A stretch of DNA of 64,000 bases from Avena insularis (Eukaryota; Streptophyta; Magnoliopsida; Poales; Poaceae): positions 378,373,331 to 378,437,330 of the forward strand of contig CM042688.1 in NCBI GenBank assembly GCA_023614405.1, given 5' to 3'. The position numbers and the translations under genes were made by a program. Shown one piece after another: positions 59,336-64,000 of the stretch (its first letter is position 1; each line of letters opens with the position of its first letter). Below the pieces are notes generated by a model that was given only the letters and a program-made list of their open reading frames with translations, had not been told where the DNA came from and searched no databases.

Positions 59336-60465
59336 AACCGTTCGTCGGAATTCCCGATGGATTAGGAGTATTACATCGACAAGTTTCAAAAGTGAGATAA
59401 AACATCTAAATATTCTTTGTGATGATCCAATGTTAATATATGTAACGTCATACTAATTAATTACTACTTTATGTTGGTGACAGATTCAATTTGTATGGGG
59501 AGAGGTGGAACTAGTTTGCAGCAATGTATACCTATTTCCAATGTACACTGCTGACATAGTGGGCCCTGATGACGGTGTGACAAGGAAAGCATAATAGGCG
59601 GGAAAAAAACGCTACGGACACTTGACACGCTATGCTATGCAGTATTTTGTATGGAGGTCTTAACTTGCTACTGCTAATCTATTTTGTAGTAATACATATG
59701 TCTTGGTACTTGTTCGGATCGATCGAGTGCTGAATATGTACTCTCTTTCCTTTGGAGTCATGGCCTTGCTACAACTATTGAATTTCAATGTCTGCATTGC
59801 TGAATCTGTCATTTCTTTTGGCCATTGTCTGTTCTGCTGAATCGGTCACTTTGAAATGTTATTGAATCTATCAAGTGGTGTTGAATATGAACTAGGAATC
59901 TGTAGATATTTTTTCTGTCTTATTACGTACTGCTCAATCTTCAGATGCTACTCAATCTGTCAAGTGTTATGTCATTACTATTACTAAGGTATTTTCTAGA
60001 ACTAATACTGATGTACTGGTACTTGTTTAGATCAAGTGCAGTAGATGGTCTTGCTTTCCTTTTTAAACTTGGCTTTGTCACAATCTAGATGAGGCTTGGG
60101 CATTTTGGGACGCATATATGGTGGTCACACTGGTATTGATGTGAAGAGGAGGTATGCATACAAAAGCTTACTTGATCGTCAGTTTTTCTTGCTCCAATGA
60201 TCGAGTGTGTTTGGAGAAAAGGGCAAAATGATCGTGCGACAAGGTTTTTAGAGCTGAAACATGAACGGGTTCTCTCTGTACTGCTATTGAGTTTCAGTGT
60301 CTATATAGCTAAAAGAGTCACTTTGGAATGCTGCAGAATCGGTCAAGTGCTGTTGAATATGAACTAGGAATCTATCGATATTTTTCTATCTCATTCTGTA
60401 CTACTGGATCTCTCAAATGCTACTGAATTTGCAAAAAATTTATGTCGCTGCTACTGGGATACTTG
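59336..60465. repeat. Non-coding stretch with an internal direct duplication
   Basis: Segments with GTTGAATATGAACTAGGAAT occur at about 59881 and 60351, about 470 bp apart, in wider similar surroundings rich in CTGAATC(T/G)GTCA. This suggests a local duplication. No frame is convincing. Confidence 0.6.
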
Positions 60466-62869
60466 CACTAAAGCTTTTTCCTGTGTGTCATCAGAACCGT
60501 TGGATGTGTTTTGGATAGAAATGAGAGGGTACCAAGTGAAGTCATTGGATACCAGTCCAGTTTTCGCACACGTGGTCTGTGTCCCTTGTTCTTTAGATAT
60601 TTTTACACAAATATATGTCAACAGAATTATCGCCTTTTTCCTCCGGTAGTGAGGTCTGTGTTCCGAATCTGGCCAAGCCATAGCACAATGCAAATTTTAC
60701 TAAAGAGGCGGGAAAATATAGCCCATTCAGCCCCTCTTTAGCCCAGAACAATTTAATTTGGCCTTGTAGGGGTCAGGGGACTTGCTGACGACAACCTATT
60801 TAAATATTTATCAAGGAGCCCATGGAGAATAACGCATGGAGTATACACTATAATAAAAGTTTCCTTCCGCAACGACTTGGCCCGACAGTCATCATAGAAG
60901 GCATGTCTTCAGTGACGAAATTCTCGGTCGGCTGTGGCCGATGGAAAACTTTTTTCCCGGTTTCGCGGCCCTCTACTACGACGGATCTGCTAAAAACATG
61001 GAGGAAGCTCAGCTGGCGTGTGGCAGAAGCAAGATTTTTGTTTCCTCGTGCGATATTGACTGGCCGAATTCTTTTGAGGCGTATGGGTCCCAGACGTCAG
61101 TGTCTCTAGCAGACCATACTTTTCGGTCACGCCTCCCTGATTTGAACTCGATAACGTTGCTCGATGCGTCTGCCATTTAGTTAGGCTGCTAGGTCCCACA
61201 TGTTAGCCTCTCATTAGAAGGATTGTGTGTATGGTGGAATTTTTTTCCTTCGCTCGCGCTACCCTGTTCCGAAGTTGATAGCGCTGCTCGATGCATCTAC
61301 CATTTAATCGACCTCTTGGGACCCACATCTCATCCTGTCATTGGAAGAAACATGTGTATAATGGAATTTTTCCCTTGGCTATTGCCTCCCTTTTTTCAAC
61401 TCGATAACGTTACTTGATCTATCTGCCGTCTAGCTACGCTACTGGGTCCTCCATGTCAGCCTCACATTATAAGAATCGTGTCTATGATGGAATTTTTTCT
61501 TCGCTCGCGCTACCCTATTCCGAACTTGATAGTGTTGCTCGATGCATCTACCATTTAATCAAACTCCTGGACCCCACATGTCATCCACTCATTAGAAGAA
61601 ACGTGTGTAGGATAATTTTTTTCTCTCGGTCGCACCTCCATGTTCTGAACTTGATAGCATTGCTCACTGCATCTACCATTTAATCATGATGTAGGGTCCA
61701 CCCCCACATGTCATCCACGCATTAGGAGAAACGTGTGTATGATGGAATTTTTGCTCTCGGTCGTGCCTCCGTGTTTCAAACTTGATAGCGTTGCTCGATG
61801 CGTCAGCCTTTTTCCAGGCTGCTGAGTCCCCCATGTGAGCCTCTCATTAGTAGAAACGTGTGCATCCTGGACTTTTTTCTCACTCGCGCCTCCCTGTTTC
61901 GAGCTTGGCAACGTCGCTCAAGGCAGAACCTGTATAAGGCCGTGCTACTGGGTCGCACATGTCGGTCTCTCTGTATATCAAACATGCGTATGATGGACTT
62001 TTTTCAGCCACGTCCGCTATTTTGACCTTGGCAATGTTGCTCGATGTGGCAGCCATGTATGGTCTTCCTGTTGAGGGCCCCATGTCACCCTCTCTGGTAT
62101 GTTCTGGTAGGTGGGTCCTTGATGCCAGCCTCTCTGTACAAGTATTTAACTTTTTTTTCAAACCCGACCATTAAACTCGAGGGATGTTGCAGGCTGGTGG
62201 GTCCGTGATTTCAGCCTCTCCGTAATGCGATATTAAAAAGTAAACGCTTTCTCAAGAAAAGTAAACCCAAGATATATATAAATATGTACAAACAGTGGAT
62301 TCAAACGAAAGACATTCAAATCAAATCAAATAGACATAAATTGAGTGTTTTTCCACAATACCAAAGATACTAATAGAAATTTAATCATTAAACATGTATT
62401 AGTACTACAACTTATGAATCAATCTTATAAAAAATATTGTTGTGTTTCCATGTTATCTCTCTTAAATTAAAAGAGCAGTGCTACTGGAACCTCGATATAT
62501 AAAAAGCCACATAATGGATTAGTTTCTTAAAAACATGGGTAGGCAGAGTTTTTTTAGAGGTGGGGGGCAATGCCAAAAAGATCAAATTAAAATGTTTTTG
62601 GGCTATGGTCAATGGTCTCCTATCTCAAATTTCACTAGGCTGTGTCTCGCCAGATTCAAACACAGACCTCTTCGAGGGAGGAAAAAAGTGATAATTCCTT
62701 TGACATATATTCATGTAAAAATATCTAATGAACACACACCACATGCGCCAAAACAGAGCTGGTATCCAATGACTTCACTTGGTGAAATCACGTTGTATAT
62801 GTTTACCCTCTCATCTCTGTCCAAAATGCATCCAACGGTTCCGATGACAGAAAGGCAAAAGCTCTAGAG
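60466..62869. mobile_element. DNA element with ~300-bp inverted arms and inner minisatellite
   Basis: The arm at about 60466-60782 reads as the imperfect reverse complement of about 62550-62869. Examples: GAACCGTTGGATG at 60493 against CATCCAACGGTTC at 62828; CCAAGTGAAGTCATTGGATACC at 60532 against its complement near 62760; AGATATTTTTACA against TGTAAAAATATCT. Outer edges are CACTAAAGC (left) and GCTCTAGAG (right). Target duplication is unclear. No transposase is visible, so the element is non-autonomous. Long arms favour a Mutator-like or foldback-like type; a CACTA-like start is also possible. The centre holds the 126-bp tandem repeat. Confidence 0.65.
61120..62230. repeat. 126-bp degenerate minisatellite, about nine copies
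   Basis: TTGCTCGATGC-type landmarks lie near 61156, 61282, 61408, 61531, 61658, 61789, 61909 and 62035, with a weaker one near 62185, mostly 120-131 bp apart. Each unit also has GGGTCCCACATGTCAGCCTC, a CATTAGAAGAAACGTGTGTA segment and a TGGAATTTTTT segment. Frames inside (for example 61414-61683 plus strand) arise from the repeat. Confidence 0.85.
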
Positions 62870-62936
62870 AAAGCATATATGATCAATGGAAATAAGATAA
62901 TCAAATAATTAATTACAATAACATGCGGCCAAAGAG

Positions 62937-63185
62937 CTAGATAGCTAGGAAGTTCATGAACATCATGCCACATTCAAGGCAGCGAGATACATCGACCTTG
63001 ACCGTTCTTCCAATAGTAAGTTTGGTTGCTTTCCAGAACATGATCCACCTAGAAGTAGCTACCAAGCGCCCATCAGTTGAGTTAATGGCGTAGCATCCCT
63101 CGATTCGCAATCCTTCGCTCTGCATTGTGAAGACTATTGTGTCCTTTCGTCTGGCCTGGAGTTTCTTTGTGGCACTCTTAGGCAA
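62937..63185 (-). pseudogene. Exon-like sequence, minus strand, family unknown
   Basis: An 82-codon minus-strand frame reads VFTMQSEGLRIEGCYAINST then WIMFWKATKLTIGRTVKVDV and ends NFLAI, stop. The composition and alternating hydrophobic pattern look like real protein. A beta-rich domain is likely, and a link to B3-type proteins is possible because a B3 relic lies nearby, but the B3 signature residues are not present. Upstream on the same strand is the Ala/Pro-rich segment 63361-63800. Taken as the last exon of a minus-strand gene, probably decayed. Confidence 0.4.
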
Positions 63186-63360
63186 TTTCTACGTCAAAGC
63201 AAGAGATAGACGCATAATTAATAAGAGCAATGCACTGAATCATGTGAAACTTGAGAAGACATTCGGAACAGTTTATCTGCCACCATATACTCACAAACAT
63301 AATCTGGCACGACCTTGTGATGACACATGTGTCGGATATGGTCTAACAAGGTGCTGCCCG

Positions 63361-63830
63361 GGGTGATGAAGGAGCTTGTGCCGGTGCATGTGCTGGGGCT
63401 AGTGCTGGTGCAGGAGATGGTGCCACTAATTGTAGAGGGGCTGGTGTAGGAGCCAGAAGACCCAGAACCGGTGCCAGCGCCAGCAGCTTGATGCTAGATT
63501 CCTTCTAAGGGGTAGCTAAGCTGACTGCAGGGATGGTAGAGGCATATGAGAAGCGTACAAGAAAAATGGTTTCTTATACAATAGTTACTCACAAGATAGT
63601 GATCAGAGGATATGCTGAGTACACAAGCAAATTAAGTTACTACCTCCATTCTTTCTACTTAGGTTAACATGTGTCAGAGCAGGAACTAGGGCTAATGCCG
63701 TTGGGGGTGCGAGCAGCTTGGTGCTGGTTACCTTCTGAGGGGTAGGTAAGGGGACTGCAAGAGTGGTTAGAGAGGCATATGAGATGTGGACAAGCAAAAT
63801 GGTTTCTTATACAACTGAGGGGTAGGTAAG
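63361..63830 (-). pseudogene. Ala/Pro-rich exon segment, duplicated
   Basis: On the minus strand 63361-63480 encodes a low-complexity linker (PTPAPLQLVAPSPAPALAPA). Its flank at 63480-63560 (SYASTIPAVSLATP, stop) is repeated at about 63700-63800 (SYASLTTLAVPLPTPQKVTS), and the DNA duplication extends to GGTTTCTTATACAA at about 63568 and 63801. One copy has an in-frame stop. Probably an intragenic duplication in a decaying gene with 62937-63185 downstream. Confidence 0.4.
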
Positions 63831-64000
63831 AGGAAAGAGAGAGAAAAAGCACCATATTCCCATGGTAAATAAGAAGATTGCTGAGATGCTCGTTGTCTGC
63901 TTTCCTTGTCATTTTGATATGGGGATTCTTCCGTATCATCGGGCAAGGGGTACCCCGTTGGCAGTTCTCCATGATACACATGTGCTTACTATGAAAAGAA
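63825..64000 (+). mobile_element. Fragment of an A/B/C-type LTR element interior
   Basis: From AGGAAAGAGAGAGAAAAAGC to the window end the sequence follows C 54540-54710 and A 6060-6230 almost base for base (GATATGGGGATTCTTCCGTA, CATCGGGCAAGGGGTACCCC). It starts abruptly next to the duplicated exon segment without an LTR edge, so it is a truncated copy or part of an element continuing beyond the window. Confidence 0.8.

Noticed and set aside
61414..61683. 89-codon and other frames inside the 126-bp minisatellite
   Set aside because: They are products of the repeat, change frame between units and show no conserved protein.

Overview
The window looks like a repeat-rich segment of a large grass genome, most probably Triticeae (wheat, barley, Aegilops or a relative). 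The grounds are nested LTR retrotransposons, Athila-type elements with a tRNA-Asp primer site, a giant-LTR 'LARD' element, grass-type GC-rich leaders and only relics of host genes. Species cannot be told from the sequence, and all family names here are inference. I found no convincing intact host gene, no rRNA, tRNA or CRISPR. The longest intact reading frames that look real belong to retroelements.

Layout: (1) 1-1790, degenerate direct repeats, then about 950 bases without a recognisable gene. (2) 2743-8424, element A, a non-autonomous LTR element with no gag-pol. (3) 8425-12397 and 39806-42265, one tandem array of a ~374-bp unit, split by element L. (4) 12398-39800, element L on the minus strand, about 15.9 kb after removing later insertions, with LTRs of ~6.4 kb, a 3.03-kb interior, a tRNA-iMet primer site and one intact 372-codon ORF. 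L carries two younger insertions: element B (14997-22588, gag-protease relic, 5-bp duplication) in one LTR and a 3.9-kb solo LTR (33638-37579) in the other. (5) 42255-46278, low-copy DNA with a small MITE candidate and a multi-exon host pseudogene of unknown family. (6) 46279-56795, element C, an Athila-like element with damaged gag-pro-RT-RNaseH-integrase, an intact 166-codon ORF in the env position and a perfect 5-bp target duplication. (7) 56801-60465, low-copy DNA with a B3-domain relic and a second pseudogene that may be F-box-like. (8) 60466-62869, a DNA element with ~300-bp inverted arms around a 126-bp minisatellite. (9) 62937-63830, minus-strand exon-like sequence with a duplicated Ala/Pro-rich segment. 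(10) 63825-64000, the edge of another A/B/C-type element running out of the window.

How the parts relate: A, B and C have different LTRs but share tRNA-Asp-type primer sites and much of the non-coding 3' interior. C would therefore be the autonomous type, with A and B as deletion derivatives mobilised in trans (inference). The most interesting points are the LTR-like promoter block directly in front of C's env-position ORF, the intact ORF in giant-LTR element L, the three-level structure of the tandem array, and the inverted-arm element built around a minisatellite.
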